Assembly (NCBI GenBank): GCA_032718475.1
Contig: JAUCBJ010005725.1
Span: forward strand, 1 to 20,505
Source of the DNA: Nemertoderma westbladi
Taxonomy: Eukaryota; Xenacoelomorpha; Nemertodermatida; Nemertodermatidae
Direction of reading: 5' to 3'
DNA: 20,505 nucleotides
The translations under genes and the position numbers were made by a program. Shown in pieces: positions 20,172 through 20,505 of this stretch (its first letter is position 1; each line of letters starts with the position of its first letter). A model generated the notes under the pieces. That model did not search any database. It was not told the DNA's origin and saw only the letters and a program-made list of their open reading frames with translations.

Positions 20172-20505
20172 CCGGGACCGATTTGGGGGGACTGTAGGAT
20201 ATGGTGTAGTTATTATTATATTATATACTCGGTGCATGTTTTGCAATTTACGGTAAATTTTTCATTATCGCGACACTTTACGACCCGCTGTATAACAACA
20301 TAAGTGACACTAACTAGTTGTCCTTTCTTGCGAACGCTTTACCATGAGTTTCACCTTTGAGTTTTGTTCGATTATGTTCTTACGAGCGTGGTGAGCGTCA
20401 TTAAGTACTTTTTTTAAATTGCTTTACTATTATTTACCGCCTAACATTAACATTCCTAATCTTGTATATATTTATTAGTCGGTCTCAATATTCTGAGATG
20501 AGTTG
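20172..20505 (+). other. 3' UTR and downstream flank
   Basis: AT-rich sequence after the kinase stop codon, with no second gene. I see neither AATAAA nor ATTAAA in it, so the poly(A) site uses a variant hexamer or lies beyond the window. An ATT/ATA-rich stretch occurs at 20208-20227. Confidence 0.5.

Overview
The window looks like nuclear DNA of an animal, most likely a marine invertebrate. It is AT-rich, has spliceosomal GT-AG introns, and carries a tRNA-headed SINE, a decayed non-LTR retrotransposon and a small TIR element. I cannot name the species. The LINE fragment is of a kind common in cnidarians and sponges, but that is recollection, not a search.

The only protein-coding gene I can support is a complete sphingosine kinase (SPHK1/SPHK2 family) on the + strand. 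It has five coding exons: 3014-3380, 3710-3859, 4082-4292, 13756-13947 and 19445-20171. All eight splice sites are GT-AG, every junction keeps phase, and the exons total 1647 bases, giving a 548-residue protein plus stop. Exon order matches family domain order: N-terminal region, nucleotide-binding NPxxGxG, GGDGT catalytic loop, PTGSGN loop, VDxxSERFRxLG lipid-site helix, a variable low-complexity insert, and the C-terminal DGE beta region.

Layout: 1-3013 is upstream DNA with a foldback repeat, a SINE and a weak promoter candidate. Positions 3014-4292 hold exons 1-3 with short introns (329 and 222 bases). Intron 3 (9463 bases) is about 80% tandem repeat: 29 units of 25 bases, then 100 units of a 71-base repeat. 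Between these arrays lie a 100-base near-perfect palindrome, a TIR element and several hairpins. After exon 4, intron 4 (5497 bases) is about 90% tandem repeat: a 21-base array, a LINE fragment, then roughly 190 units of 22 bases ending about 40 bases before exon 5. The last 334 bases are 3' flank.

The most striking point is that the arrays sit in introns of one enzyme gene, and their sense-strand units contain splice-signal-like words. Each 22-base unit contains TACTAAC, the strict branch-point consensus. Many 71-base units contain TAG|GTAA, a donor-like word. Whether this matters for splicing is inference; the repeats themselves are directly visible.
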